64,000 nt of DNA from Pelosinus baikalensis (GCF_020819555.1 NZ_JAJHJB010000028.1:1-64000); one strand, 5' to 3'. Shown: positions 1-9,916, counted from the first letter of the stretch. Translations and numbers: made by a program. The notes: generated by a model from the letters alone, not told the origin.

Positions 1-4
1 AAAA

Positions 5-48
5 TACCCTATAGGGTAGACTTTTTTTAGTGTCTACTCTATAGGGTA
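5..48. promoter_or_regulatory. Two operator-like palindromes 30 bp apart
   Basis: Positions 5-18 read TACCCTATAGGGTA, a perfect 14-bp palindrome. Positions 35-48 read TACTCTATAGGGTA, the same site with one change. Their centres are 30 bp apart, about three helical turns, and they lie about 95 bp upstream of the first gene. The core resembles the ATACCC...GGGTAT operators bound by CsoR/CstR-family repressors; that assignment is inference. They may serve the gene at 142 or a gene left of the window. Confidence 0.5.
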
Positions 49-141
49 CATTTTAAAGAGAAATCAGTATGAATTTTATAGGATTGAATTTATAATAAAT
101 GTAATATAAATAGATACGATGGATGGTAAGGGGGGAAAGAC

Positions 142-480
142 ATGGAATTGAAGAAAGGGAATGTGCCTTTAGTAAGTCCAGAGATCGAAAAGATGGATCT
201 GGTGAATCGGGCAGAATCTTGTGCTATTACATTACAAAAATTGGTACATCATTTAGAAGCCATGCGCATTGCTGAGTATTTAGAAATGTTAGAAAAACCC
301 AAGAAAATCATTATAAATAATTTTCTGGCAGGGATTGCACGAGGGTTGGGGATGGCTGTAGGAGCCAGCGTAATTTTTGCTATCACAATTGAAATGCTGC
401 GAAGGTTTGTATTTTTTAATATGTTTGGACTGGGAAGCTTCATGGCAGAGTTTATGAAAATAATTGATGCACAAAAGTAA
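142..480 (+). CDS. DUF5665 family small membrane protein
   Basis: This 112-residue protein has a charged N-terminal half, the segment RIAEYLEMLEKPKK, then a hydrophobic stretch beginning NFLAGIARGLGMAVG, roughly residues 60-95, that should form one or two membrane spans. This arrangement is typical of the DUF5665 family found in spore-forming Firmicutes, whose function is unknown. The ATG follows GGGGGGAAAGAC, a usable ribosome-binding site. It stands alone, with two palindromic operator candidates upstream. Confidence 0.75.
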   Translation: MELKKGNVPLVSPEIEKMDLVNRAESCAITLQKLVHHLEAMRIAEYLEMLEKPKKIIINNFLAGIARGLGMAVGASVIFAITIEMLRRFVFFNMFGLGSFMAEFMKIIDAQK

Positions 481-518
481 AATTATTGCAAGACCTGGCT
501 TTGATGGGCAGGGAAAGG

Positions 519-1787
519 TTATGATAAGATGGAGTTTCCTTTCAGCCAAGTAACAAATTGCTGACCTTTTGCAGTCAGGCAGCTGCCCCGTCTGCCAACT
601 TGTGAATCAACTAGATCCATCTCACCGAATATCGATAAGAATCGTCTAATTTCACTTTCTGTAATATTCATTACAGAATCAGCACATTTTGCTTCAATCA
701 TTTCCTCCCTGCCCCTGAAGGGCAGCCAGAGAGGATGGAAAGTACCAGATAGACTTTTTCTTTATCACAATGGGTAGATAGCAGTTAATGGCTATGAAAG
801 GATACATGGAGCGAGGAGAAGCTGCATGGATGGAATGGGCGATCAATTATTTGCCTGTTCCGCTTTCTCCTGTAATCAGTACAGTATGATTTGTGGGTGA
901 GAGCTGCTTAGCAAAATTGATGCAGTCTTTCATTCTAGGTGATTTTGTTTGGATATTTGCAAAGGTATAACGAGTCACCAGGCCATTGTCGCGTAACTTC
1001 TTTGATAAGCTCTTTTCTAAGTGGCGTATATAGGTTACTTCCTGAAAATTGTAATAAGTCCCAGCAGGTTCACCAAAATATTCAATTTTACTGCTGCTTA
1101 CTAATAAAGATCGGTCTTTGAATTGTATTAATTCATCAATGATACTCTGATCTGAATTTTGGAGAGATCTATTAGGTAGAACATGAGAAAAATTTTTCCC
1201 GATTATATTATCGGTGATATCAAATATTTGGCTGAATTTCTTATTGTACAGTAAAATAAAATTATCTTTGTCGGTAAGTAAGATTGCATCATGAGAAAGG
1301 TTGACAACCGTATCAAGCTGCGTATTTTTCATAAAAAGTTCTTTATAATGGCTCTTAATGCCGATATCCACTGTGACAATGGTATCGGAGTATTTGATAA
1401 GGCGCTTGCTGGTCTCTTGCGTATCCAAATTGAAATAATTTAATATGGATAGAAATGTAGAGATATCGATATAGCGATGGCCTACGTCGATCACTTTTTG
1501 ATGTGGGGTGGAACGGTGTTGGCTTCTCCTAGGGTGATTGCAATATTGATAGCAGGATACTCCTGTTTCGGATCGTAGGAGATAAGATTTAGATGGGTAA
1601 TGCCGAGTTGACACAAAAAAGCGATTGCTTCGCTGGTGGTTTCTGGTGAATTTTTTTTATATTTTTTTTAAATATTAGAATGTAAGGCTTCTGGATAACA
1701 ACTTTTACACATATTAATTGTAAATGTAGCACGAAGACTTTTTTTGGCACAATCTTTGCAGTTAGAGTAAGCGTTAAGCGTGGACAT
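519..1787 (-). pseudogene. Decayed sigma54-dependent transcriptional regulator
   Basis: Read on the minus strand from an ATG at 1787, the remains run: a CxxC...CxxC cluster (NCKDC, MCKSC), an in-frame TAA, a sensor-like stretch (INIAITLGEANTVPPH), a frameshift near 1500 into KVIDVGHRYIDIS, a PAS-like region, and the AAA+ Walker A motif GESGTGK. A TAA (847-849) replaces the usual glutamate after GTGK, yet the same frame goes on as LIAHSIHAASPRS...FIAINC to about 781. Homology then stops, and only a winged-helix-like C-terminal piece (519-701) follows, so most of the AAA+ domain is deleted. With two stops, a frameshift and a deletion this gene is dead. It lies divergent to the OPT transporter and may once have controlled it. 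Confidence 0.8.
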
Positions 1788-1998
1788 AAGGCATTCGTAA
1801 AGAAGGCTGGGCGTTCGCTCCAGTTACATCCTAGCAATTCCCAAGTTAACCGCGCTAATTTGTATTTATAGAAAATAGGAGTTTAAGGTGTAGTCTTATT
1901 GCTATGACAAGGAGGAGGAGAGAAAGTAGTACATGTAAAGCTGACTTAAGAATGAAGTACTTAGAAAAGTAACTGCAAATTTATCAAGGAGGCGTATT

Positions 1999-3966
1999 AT
2001 GTCTGAACAGAAAAGCAACGTTACTCCAATGGGAACACCTATGTCCCCTGATAAAGAGTATCAGGAAATTAATTCATATGTTGTCTTTTGGGGGTTATTC
2101 TATGCCGCTATTTTTGCCCTAGCAGTTGGTTATCTGTGCCTGAAGATCGGGCAAACGGTAGATGCCTTTGCTCCTGTGTCAGTAATGGCCATGGGCATGG
2201 CGGTCATGCTTAAACGTAAAAATGCCTTCCCGGAAAACGTCCATATTCAAGCCATCGCTAGCGCTGGTACGAATGGTTTGGGAGGTGCCATGTTTATTCT
2301 ACCGGCCTTTTACATCCTAGGAAATAACAGTCTCAGCTACTTTCAAATGGCTGTACCAATTATCCTTGGCGGTCTACTTGGCGTTTTGATTGCTGCTATA
2401 TTCCGCCGCTATTTTTGTGAAGAAATGCATCATGCCTATCCCTTCCCAGCTGGACGGGCAGCGGCAGAAGTTTTAACCTCTGGAGAAGGCAGTAAAGCTA
2501 AACTCATGTTATTCAGTGGCGCAATTGCTCTCATTTATGATTTTATCCTCAGCAGCCTTGGATGGTGGCAGGAAGTGATTTCTAGCACCGCTTTTAGCTG
2601 GGGGCAGCAGTTAGCAGATAAAGCCAAACTGACCTTCAGTTTAGACAACGAATCGGCACTGCTGGGGATTGGCTTTTTCACTGGGCTAAGATATGCCGCA
2701 ATCATCACTGCTGGTTCATTCTTTTCTTGGTTTGTCTGTATTCCAGTCATTTATTTCTTGGCAGGCGACCATCACATGCTAGTCAAAGGCCAAGACATCT
2801 TGCTGGCTAATGCTCCCATCAGTGCGGTATTTCGTGAGTATGTACGCCACATTGGCATTGGCATGCTGGCCATGGCGGGCATTATCGGACTTTTATCCAT
2901 GTCTAACGTTGTAGGCAATGTGGCAAAAACCGTTGTGAGCGGTTTGCTTAAAAGAAATAGCGAAACACAACAAGCCTTACAGCGCACCCAAAAAGATATT
3001 CCCATGCCCCTTATTGTGAGCGGCATCGTTCTTGTCATTCTGCTATTCACAATGTTTTTCCATACCTTTTTCTCCCAAAGTATCCTGCAAACAGTGCTAG
3101 CACTGGTGATTGTTGTAGTTTTCTCCTTCTTATTCTCTGTGGTTGGCATAAGCTCGATCGCTTTTACTGGCACTGAGCCGGTTTCTGGTATGACTATTTT
3201 CATGATTATCGTCTCTGCGCTAATTTTGGGTAGTACTGGAATGCATGGCGATGTAGGTATTACAGCAATTTTGATGATGTCGGCTTTCCTTTGCACTGCT
3301 TTGGGTGTAGCGGGGAACTTCATGTCAGAGCTTAAGGTGGCTCACCTACTGGGAGCAACCCCGCGTAAAATGCAGCAGTGGCAATTGGTTTCTGCTACGC
3401 TGGCAGCTGTTTTGTCTATAGGAGTTCTTATATTGCTCAACCAGGCCTATGGCTTTGTCGGGCAAGGTGCTTTACCAGCACCTCAAGCCAACGCTATGGC
3501 GGTTATTGTCAAACCCTTAATGGAAGGCGGCTCGGCTCACTGGCCGCTCTATTTGGCAGGAGGCTTCTTTGCTGTCATTCTCTGGATGGTTAAAGTTCCG
3601 CCATTGGCTTTTGCTCTTGGTGCTTATCTGCCGATGGAAATTAATTTACCACTTTTAGTTGGCGGTCTGATTTCCCACTTTGTCTCTCATAGCAGCAAAA
3701 ACGAACTTCTAAATGCTTTGCGTCTAAACAAAGGGGAAACGATTGCCTCCGGTTTCATAGCAGGTGGTGCTATCGGCAGTCTTATTAGTGCCGTATTGCG
3801 TATAATGGGATTTGATTATTTTCTGGAAGTGTGGGTAGAAACACCTGCGGCTACCTACCTGGGCGTTTTTGTCTATCTGCTGCTTTGTACCTTACTCTAT
3901 AAAGTAGCCATGAGTGCTAAAGCGAGATCCAGCGATACTCCTTTAACTAAGTCAGTAAGCAGCTGA
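1999..3966 (+). CDS. OPT family oligopeptide transporter
   Basis: The 655-residue product is a very hydrophobic polytopic membrane protein with many predicted spans, of the length usual for bacterial OPT-family transporters. The N-terminal span carries YLCLKIGQTVDAFAPVSV and a later loop has HHAYPFPAGRAAAEVL, both typical of bacterial OPT proteins. The family imports small peptides or metal-chelate compounds by proton symport; the substrate cannot be read here. The ATG is preceded by AAGGAGGCG. An asparaginase follows 86 bp downstream on the same strand, so uptake of an asparagine-containing peptide is a reasonable guess. Confidence 0.88.
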   Translation: MSEQKSNVTPMGTPMSPDKEYQEINSYVVFWGLFYAAIFALAVGYLCLKIGQTVDAFAPVSVMAMGMAVMLKRKNAFPENVHIQAIASAGTNGLGGAMFILPAFYILGNNSLSYFQMAVPIILGGLLGVLIAAIFRRYFCEEMHHAYPFPAGRAAAEVLTSGEGSKAKLMLFSGAIALIYDFILSSLGWWQEVISSTAFSWGQQLADKAKLTFSLDNESALLGIGFFTGLRYAAIITAGSFFSWFVCIPVIYFLAGDHHMLVKGQDILLANAPISAVFREYVRHIGIGMLAMAGIIGLLSMSNVVGNVAKTVVSGLLKRNSETQQALQRTQKDIPMPLIVSGIVLVILLFTMFFHTFFSQSILQTVLALVIVVVFSFLFSVVGISSIAFTGTEPVSGMTIFMIIVSALILGSTGMHGDVGITAILMMSAFLCTALGVAGNFMSELKVAHLLGATPRKMQQWQLVSATLAAVLSIGVLILLNQAYGFVGQGALPAPQANAMAVIVKPLMEGGSAHWPLYLAGGFFAVILWMVKVPPLAFALGAYLPMEINLPLLVGGLISHFVSHSSKNELLNALRLNKGETIASGFIAGGAIGSLISAVLRIMGFDYFLEVWVETPAATYLGVFVYLLLCTLLYKVAMSAKARSSDTPLTKSVSS

Positions 3967-4052
3967 TCAATTCCAAGGTCTAACATCCATCTCCTAAATA
4001 GACTAGGGATCATTGATTTTAATTGTAAAAATATTTGCAAGGGAGAAGAACC

Positions 4053-5045
4053 ATGAAAAAAAATATTGTAATTATCGGTACAGGAGGTACCATCGCTGGT
4101 AAGGCTTCCTCTGCAGCGGAAACATTGCATTATACTTCGGCAATCCTATCTATAAATAGTCTGATTCAAGAAATTCCAGAAATACATAGGACTGCTCATG
4201 TTACTGGAGAGCAGCTATCGCAAATTGACAGCTGCGATATGACTTATGATATATGGCTGCAATTAGCAGCACGTGTTAATGAACTTTTAGCATTCAATGA
4301 AGTGGATGGAATCGTTATTACTCATGGCACTGATACGCTGGAGGAAACAGCTTATTTTTTAAATTTGGTAGTACAAAGCCAAAAACCAGTAGTGCTGGTT
4401 GGTGCTATGCGGCCTGTTACTGCCATGAGTGCTGATGGTCCAATGAATCTTTATAATGCAGTTACTCTTGCAGCCAATGATAAATCCATTGGCAAAGGCG
4501 TGCTGGTTGCTCTAAATGATACGATGAATTGCAGCCGCGAAGTTACCAAAACAAATACAATGCTGCAGGATAGTTTTCAAGCTCCGGATTTGGGATATCT
4601 AGGTTATATACAGGGTGGAATTCCTTATTTTTATCGGCTTCCAGCACGGAGGCATACAATATGCTCAGAATTTGATTGTAGAGGAATTACTGATCTGCCT
4701 AAAGTTGAAATTATTTACGGTTATGTTGATAGTAGTCCGATCATAGCAGAAGCCGCAGTAAAAGCTGGGGCAAAAGGGATTGTTTATGCCGGATTAGGCA
4801 ATGGGAATATGTCCCACAGCATAAGAGAAGGACTCATCAATATTGAAAAACAAGGTGTTGTTATTGTTAGGAGTACCCGTGTAAGCAGCGGCATTGTGAC
4901 CCGCAATGGAGCGATACATGATGATGAATATCATTTTGTCGTATCCGATACCTTAAGTCCGCAAAAAGCCAGAATACTTCTTATGCTGGCTTTGCTTACC
5001 ACCAATGATCCCGTGGAGATACAAAGAATGTTTTGGGAGTATTAG
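4053..5045 (+). CDS. ansA: L-asparaginase (type II-like)
   Basis: This enzyme should hydrolyse L-asparagine to aspartate and ammonia. The 330-residue protein opens with IVIIGTGGTIAG, which holds the nucleophilic threonine, and has the second active-site segment THGTDTLEETAYFL near residue 90, both hallmarks of the asparaginase/glutaminase fold. No clear signal peptide is present, so it is probably cytoplasmic. The ATG at 4053 follows GGGAGAAG; a TTG 18 bases upstream is in frame but less likely. The gene follows the OPT transporter and may share its transcript. The gene symbol reflects the family only. Confidence 0.88.
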   Translation: MKKNIVIIGTGGTIAGKASSAAETLHYTSAILSINSLIQEIPEIHRTAHVTGEQLSQIDSCDMTYDIWLQLAARVNELLAFNEVDGIVITHGTDTLEETAYFLNLVVQSQKPVVLVGAMRPVTAMSADGPMNLYNAVTLAANDKSIGKGVLVALNDTMNCSREVTKTNTMLQDSFQAPDLGYLGYIQGGIPYFYRLPARRHTICSEFDCRGITDLPKVEIIYGYVDSSPIIAEAAVKAGAKGIVYAGLGNGNMSHSIREGLINIEKQGVVIVRSTRVSSGIVTRNGAIHDDEYHFVVSDTLSPQKARILLMLALLTTNDPVEIQRMFWEY

Positions 5046-5071
5046 GATTTATAAGTTTTAGGGGGAACGTT

Positions 5072-5163
5072 GAACCGCAGAGAACACAGAGTACGCAGAG
5101 AACAGTGAGAGAGCATTTTTATCTTCTCCATCTTTCTCTGTGTTCTCTGCGCCTCTGTGGTTC
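5072..5163. repeat. Dispersed hairpin repeat, family A copy 1 (divergent)
   Basis: The left arm GAACCGCAGAGAACACAGAG and the right arm ending TCTCTGCGCCTCTGTGGTTC are largely complementary and enclose a short AT-rich loop. It is a divergent member of the AACCACAAAG family. It occupies much of the 5046-5404 gap, which also has a smaller inverted repeat, ATTATTATCC/GGATAATAAT, at 5257-5286. Confidence 0.75.
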
Positions 5164-5404
5164 CTTTTTCGTTTTATAGGAAACTGGTCGTTGCAAAAAG
5201 ATGTTTTGTGTCGAGGAATGTCTATAGGGGATAGTTAAAACGCTTTTTGTTAGATCATTATTATCCGGTGGATAATGGATAATAATTACATAGTGTTATA
5301 TTGTTATAGAGAGAAGACTATATTTAAGTATGGGCTTTAGACAAGAGGAAATAGTATTCTTTAGATTGCCTTGCTGCTGTCTTACAAAAAAGGAGAATGG
5401 AGCG

Positions 5405-5512
5405 ATGTTTCCTTTTATGCAGACAGATGTAATATCCAGTAAGAAGCAGGATTTGATGCAAAGTATCAAGCAGCTATACAATATAATAAATGAATATTTG
5501 CAAAGTAGGTGA
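5405..5512 (+). CDS. Small ORF, unknown
   Basis: A 35-residue reading frame starts at an ATG preceded by AAAAAAGGAGAATGGAGCG. It ends in SIKQLYNIINEYLQSR, which could form an amphipathic helix faintly like the tail of Spo0E-type phosphatases, but the Spo0E signature is not clear. Its stop lies at the ribosome-binding site of the next gene, suggesting co-translation. The function is unknown and the frame may not be a gene. Confidence 0.35.
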   Translation: MFPFMQTDVISSKKQDLMQSIKQLYNIINEYLQSR

Positions 5513-5523
5513 AGGAGGAGAAA

Positions 5524-6645
5524 ATGAAAGAATTTTATTATGATACTACAACTCCTTTACGCAGAAATTATATATTGTCCAGTCCCCTGGTCATCGCGGT
5601 CATAGTCTTTTTCCTGGCCGCTGCTTTTGCGACCTGGATCATTTGGCAGCTGGAGCAAGATCGTCTTAAAATTTCCAGAGTGCGTGCCTATGAGATAGCA
5701 AGTGGCTATGCAGATGCAATTAGACACGCCAACGAGAGCAGTTTTGCCATTACCTATGCATTAGCAGCGTTGGTTCGTCAGGGAAAGGGCACGATTCCCC
5801 ATTTTCATGATGTAGCAAGCCAAATGCTGTTGTTGTATCCTGGGGTAGACTCACTGCAGTTGGCTCCTGGGGGAGTTGTGCAGCAAATCGAACCTCTTTC
5901 TGGCAATGAAAAAGCCATAGGGCACGATCTGATAAACGACGAAACGCGGTCTGTCGAAGCAATTTTGGCTCGTGATAGCGGACAGCTAACCTTCGCGGGA
6001 CCTTTCAAAATGCTTCAAGGTCCCTTTGGCGGGGTAGGGCGTTTGCCAGTATCTTAAGGATGAAATGGGCAATTCATATTTTTGGGGATTTGTTAACGTG
6101 GTACTTCGTTTTCCTGAGATACTTGAATCTGCTCACCTTTCCCAACTGGAAATGCAAGGCTTTGCCTATGAATTGTGGCGTGTCCATCCAGATACAGGGC
6201 AAAAAGAGGTTATTGCTGGATCTACAGATGCTTTAGCAGGGGAACCTGTAGAAAGAATTGTGAAGGTGTCTAACATAATGTGGATACTTAGTTTGTAGCT
6301 CCCACTAATGGCTGGGGTGATCCCTATGGACTGTATCTAAAGATGATGCAGGGGCTGATCTTTAGTATATTAGTGGCATGGGTGGCCAAGTTGATCATTG
6401 ACTTGAAACGACACAAGGCGGAGCTAGAATGTCTTGCCTTTTTTGATACGTTAACAGGTCTTCCCAATCGACGTTTATTATATGACCGTCTTAACCAGGC
6501 TATCGCCCAGAGTAAGCGAGATAAGAAAATTGTGGCTGTCTGTTACTTAGACCTGGATAATTTTAAATTGATCAATGATACCTTAGGCCATGAGAGTGGT
6601 GATTGTTTGCTAATCGAGGTAACGAAGCGTTTTAGATCCTGCACG
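5524..6645 (+). pseudogene. CHASE-GGDEF diguanylate cyclase, frameshifted and truncated
   Basis: The start ATG follows GGAGGAG. The protein has a membrane segment (residues ~20-42), then a CHASE-type extracytoplasmic sensor (GQLTFAGPF, FWGFVNVVLRFPE, YELWRVHPDTG) and the beginning of a GGDEF domain (FFDTLTGLPNRRLL, DLDNFKLINDTLGHESGD). The frame breaks near 6050 (GRLPV / YLKDEMG) and near 6290 (WILS / VAPTNGWGDP), where a one- or two-base change restores continuity. The GGDEF domain then stops about 25 residues after GHESGD, before its RxGGDEF active site, where it runs into part of another gene. It cannot make an active diguanylate cyclase. Confidence 0.8.
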
Positions 6646-8014
6646 GCATTTAACTTGGCAGACGAGTATGATTGCTTCAGGCGATTTTAATCAGCGTATT
6701 GATTTTATGGGGGATTTTTCTGCATCCTTTAACATTATGATACAACGGTTAAAACAAGCAGAAGAAAACGAAAAAAAATATATGTCCGAATTAAAGAAGC
6801 GTGAGGCGCAGCTTAAGGAAAGTGAGCAAAAGTATCGACTCATCGCTAAGAATATGGACGACATGATCGTACTTATGGATGATGATATGAAGGTTATCTA
6901 CTGCAGTCCATCCATTGAGAGATTATTAGGCTATACGGCAGCGGACTTTATTGAACTATCTTTAACGGAGCAAGTACTGCCTTTTATTGGTATACAATTA
7001 GGCAAGATGGCTGGGCAAGATGGGGGAGATCCCTCTGTGCTTATGGAAGTAGAGCAGCAGCGTAAAGATGGAGAAATCATTTGGCTGGAATCTTTAATGA
7101 GTACCGCTAAGGATGAAGAGGGGCAGAATATGGGATTTCTTTGTGTAATCAGAAATATTACCCAAAGAAAACTGGTGGAAAATGATTTGCAGCAATCCTA
7201 TGAGCGAAGGTTAAAAAATGATTTCTTTACGAAACTTTTAAATGGTGATATCGAAATTGAGTCGGATGTTTACAATCATGCTTATCGATTAGGAATTCAG
7301 CTTCCTAATCATTTTTCGTTATATTTTCTGAGTATTGATGATAGTGGCAGTTTTCTTAGTGAAGTCAATGCATTGGAGCAGAGACAAAAAAATATGGATG
7401 TGCTGATTGATCAGCTTACGAATCAAGAGGCTACGATTGCCTGGGAAGTGCCTGAAGGTATTGGCATATTGAGTGCTATGTGTGATTCTTCTTACCATAA
7501 AACAAAAGAGATACAATTGGCAGAATCCTACATTGACCTTGTAGCATTATCTTTTCCTGGCTTACAAGCTCATATTGGTATAGCCGACTATTTTGATTCG
7601 TTAACACACGTCGCCCTTCGATTTAAGCATGCCCAATCAGCAGTGCGCATTGGTAAGAGGATTTGGAATCAGCATAAGGTGTATCATTTTGACGATTGTG
7701 GTGCTTATCAAGTCTTAATTCCTTTTGCTGATTCAGATGAATCTGAGGTATTTGTTAAGAAAACATTAGGACCTTTACTTGAATATGATCAGAGAAATCA
7801 AACTGAATTAGTTGATACATTGGAGAAGATTTTGTCGGGGCTTAGCTTGAAGGAAGTTGGCAAACAGACGTTTTTTCATTATAAAACCATTCAAAATAGA
7901 AAGCAAAGGATAGAAAACATATTGAATGTATCACTTGATTCAGCAGAGGTACGTATGATGCTTAGGACAGCGATACATCTTCTAAAAATTGTTCAGGTCA
8001 AGGCCGATCTTTAA
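6646..8014 (+). pseudogene. PAS domain regulator with PucR-type C-terminal HTH, N-terminally truncated
   Basis: An in-frame ATG at 6668 gives a 448-residue product. It begins inside a HAMP-like connector (MIASGDFNQRIDFMGDF), has a coiled-coil linker, a PAS domain (YRLIAKNMDDMIVLMDDD ... VIRNITQRK), a long middle region and a C-terminal helix-turn-helix (FFHYKTIQNRKQRIENIL) like those of PucR/CdaR proteins. Just upstream the same frame reads HLTWQT, the usual lead-in to this connector, so the gene was longer and its sensor half is gone. The deletion joins it to the truncated GGDEF gene near 6640-6646. The remaining 448-residue frame is open and could still be translated, though no clear ribosome-binding site precedes 6668. 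Confidence 0.65.
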
Positions 8015-8059
8015 ATTATAAAGACCAGCACCGGCAGGGTGCTGGTCTTTATAATTTAA
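8011..8059. terminator. Strong bidirectional terminator
   Basis: Two perfect 22-base arms, 8011-8032 and 8038-8059, flank the five-base loop GGCAG. The core pairing is GACCAGCACC with GGTGCTGGTC, and the A/T-rich outer ends give T-runs in both directions. It separates the PAS regulator from the convergent DeoR fragment, whose stop codon lies inside the right arm. Confidence 0.9.
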
Positions 8060-8388
8060 TAAATGACCTTGACATTATGTGTATTAAAAAGTTCCAGCCA
8101 ATTAGGATCTGGTTCTTGGTCAGTAACAATATAGTCAATATCACTAAAGTCAAATAACTTTATAAAACCGGTTTTATTGAATTTCGTATGGTCAACAAGT
8201 AAAATGACCATTTCGGCTTGTTTGATCATTCTTCTTTTAAATTCGCTTTCTGGTTCATTTGATTCCATAATTCCGTTATCGAAGGATAAACCTTTGCAGC
8301 TCATTATGGCCATATTCACATAATAATTCTGCAATGCATTTTGAGCGACTGATCCCACTAAGGCAAGGGAATGAGCCCATGCCGCAAA
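8056..8388 (-). pseudogene. DeoR-family regulator, C-terminal fragment
   Basis: The frame encodes only the effector-binding C-terminal half of a DeoR-family repressor: LALVGSVAQNALQNYYVNMA, FKRRMIKQAEMVILLVDHTKF and FSDIDYIVTD match this region closely. Homology begins at about 8370, and a stop (8389-8391) lies just upstream; the N-terminal helix-turn-helix and about 150 residues are missing. The fragment sits divergently beside the rhamnose genes, where a DeoR-type regulator is commonly found in Firmicutes. It was therefore probably the rhamnose repressor (inference), now unable to bind DNA. Confidence 0.75.
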
Positions 8389-8404
8389 TTAAAGGATGGT
8401 GCTG

Positions 8405-9868
8405 ATGAAAAAGCATATTGCAGTGGACATCGGAGCCTCAAGTGGGCGCTTAGTAGTAGGGACCTATGAGAATGGAAAGATTTTTTTGAAGGAAATTTAT
8501 CGCTTTCCTAATGGAATTGAAGAGCGGAATGACAATTATTTTTGGAATATTGAAAAATTAATAGCAGAAATGATCAATGGCCTGGAAGCAGCAAAAAAGG
8601 AAGGCATTAATGAATGCACCTTAGGTATTGATACCTGGGGCGTGGATTATGCATTGATCGATGTGGCTAGTAATCGAATTCAGGAAATCTATGCTTATCG
8701 TGATGAGCGGACTCAATCGGCCATTCAAAATGTGAAAAAACAAAAATCTTTAAAAGACATTTACAAAAAGATAGGAATCCAGTTTTTAAGTTTCAATACT
8801 TTATTCCAGTTGTATGTGCATGATAAAAAAGAGTTGGCGAAAGCACATAAAATACTATTGGTGCCAGATTATTTATATTATCGTTTATCAAGTAAGTTAA
8901 TTAGTGAAAAAACCAATGCTTCTACCACGCAATTGTTAAATCTGGAAACAAAAGATTATGATGAAGAGTTGCTACAGTTGATTGGTGTGAAACGCGAGCA
9001 GTTTGAAACTCTGACGGAACCTGGAGAATCCTTGGGACCCATTAAGGAATCCATCAGGAAAAAATACGATATACCCCAATGTGAATTCATTTGTGTAGCA
9101 ACTCATGACACTGCTTCTGCTGTTCTTGGGGTCCCAGGTACGGAGAAAAACTTTGCTTATCTTTGCAGCGGGACTTGGTCATTGATGGGTGTGGAAAATA
9201 AGTCTCCTATAGCGAATGAACAATCCTATAATATGAATTATACAAATGAGTGGGGCGCTTATGGCACCTATCGTTTTCTAAAGAATATTATGGGGCTTTG
9301 GCTCATTCAAGAAGTCCGTCGTCAGCTTGAAAAGGAGTATTCTTTTGCAGACCTTGTTACGGAAGCGAAGAAAATAAAGCCCTTCCAATTTCTAATTGAT
9401 TGTAATGACGAGTGTTTTCTAAAACCTGAAAATATGGTGACCGAAGTGCAGCGTTATTGCCAAAAATCGGGACAATTGGTGCCACAAACAGCGGGAGAAC
9501 TTGCACGATGCATTTTTGACAGTCTCGCATTAATGTATCGCAAGACGCTAAAAGAACTTACTTTGCTGAATGAATATCCGATTCATTCTCTGCATGTAGT
9601 TGGTGGCGGGGTACAAAATGAACTGCTTTGCCAACTCACAGCTGATGTTGCAGAAATTCCCGTTATTGCAGGTCCCATTGAATCGACTGCCCTTGGCAAT
9701 ATTATTGTGCAAATGATTAGTTGTGGTGAACTCGCGAATCTGGCAGAAGCGCGAAAAGTGATTAGGGAGTCTTTTCCAATTAAAACCTATCAGCCTGCTC
9801 CCATTCATCAGCTTGACGAAATCGATGAGCAGTTTACGCAGCTAACCTCTGGCACCTTAGGCGGATAA
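8405..9868 (+). CDS. rhaB: Rhamnulokinase
   Basis: This FGGY-family kinase should phosphorylate L-rhamnulose to L-rhamnulose-1-phosphate in the cytoplasm. Visible motifs are the N-terminal phosphate loop VDIGASSGRLVVG, the segment GIDTWGVDYALID, ATHDTASAVLGVPG near residue 235, and the C-terminal ATP-binding VVGGGVQNELLCQLTADV. The 487-residue length fits RhaB. The ATG at 8405 is chosen because AAAGGA (8391-8396) lies at proper spacing; an ATG at 8396 overlaps that site. It is the first gene of the rhamnose operon and is followed 48 bp later by rhaA. Confidence 0.93.
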   Translation: MKKHIAVDIGASSGRLVVGTYENGKIFLKEIYRFPNGIEERNDNYFWNIEKLIAEMINGLEAAKKEGINECTLGIDTWGVDYALIDVASNRIQEIYAYRDERTQSAIQNVKKQKSLKDIYKKIGIQFLSFNTLFQLYVHDKKELAKAHKILLVPDYLYYRLSSKLISEKTNASTTQLLNLETKDYDEELLQLIGVKREQFETLTEPGESLGPIKESIRKKYDIPQCEFICVATHDTASAVLGVPGTEKNFAYLCSGTWSLMGVENKSPIANEQSYNMNYTNEWGAYGTYRFLKNIMGLWLIQEVRRQLEKEYSFADLVTEAKKIKPFQFLIDCNDECFLKPENMVTEVQRYCQKSGQLVPQTAGELARCIFDSLALMYRKTLKELTLLNEYPIHSLHVVGGGVQNELLCQLTADVAEIPVIAGPIESTALGNIIVQMISCGELANLAEARKVIRESFPIKTYQPAPIHQLDEIDEQFTQLTSGTLGG

Positions 9869-9916
9869 AAGGCAGAGAAAATAGTTACATATTATGCAAA
9901 ATAGGAGGAAGTCAAA

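Noticed and set aside
1589..1837. 82-residue minus-strand frame overlapping the decayed sigma54 regulator
   Set aside because: The regulator's own frame (with the Cys clusters) is a better explanation of the same DNA; this frame is a shadow.
1860..1998. Search for a sigma54 promoter upstream of the OPT transporter
   Set aside because: The best GG...GC pair has a spacing of 14, not 12, so it is not a credible -24/-12 element.
3378..3593. 71-residue frame inside the OPT gene and many similar long antisense frames inside other genes
   Set aside because: They lie wholly inside strongly supported genes and have no family features.
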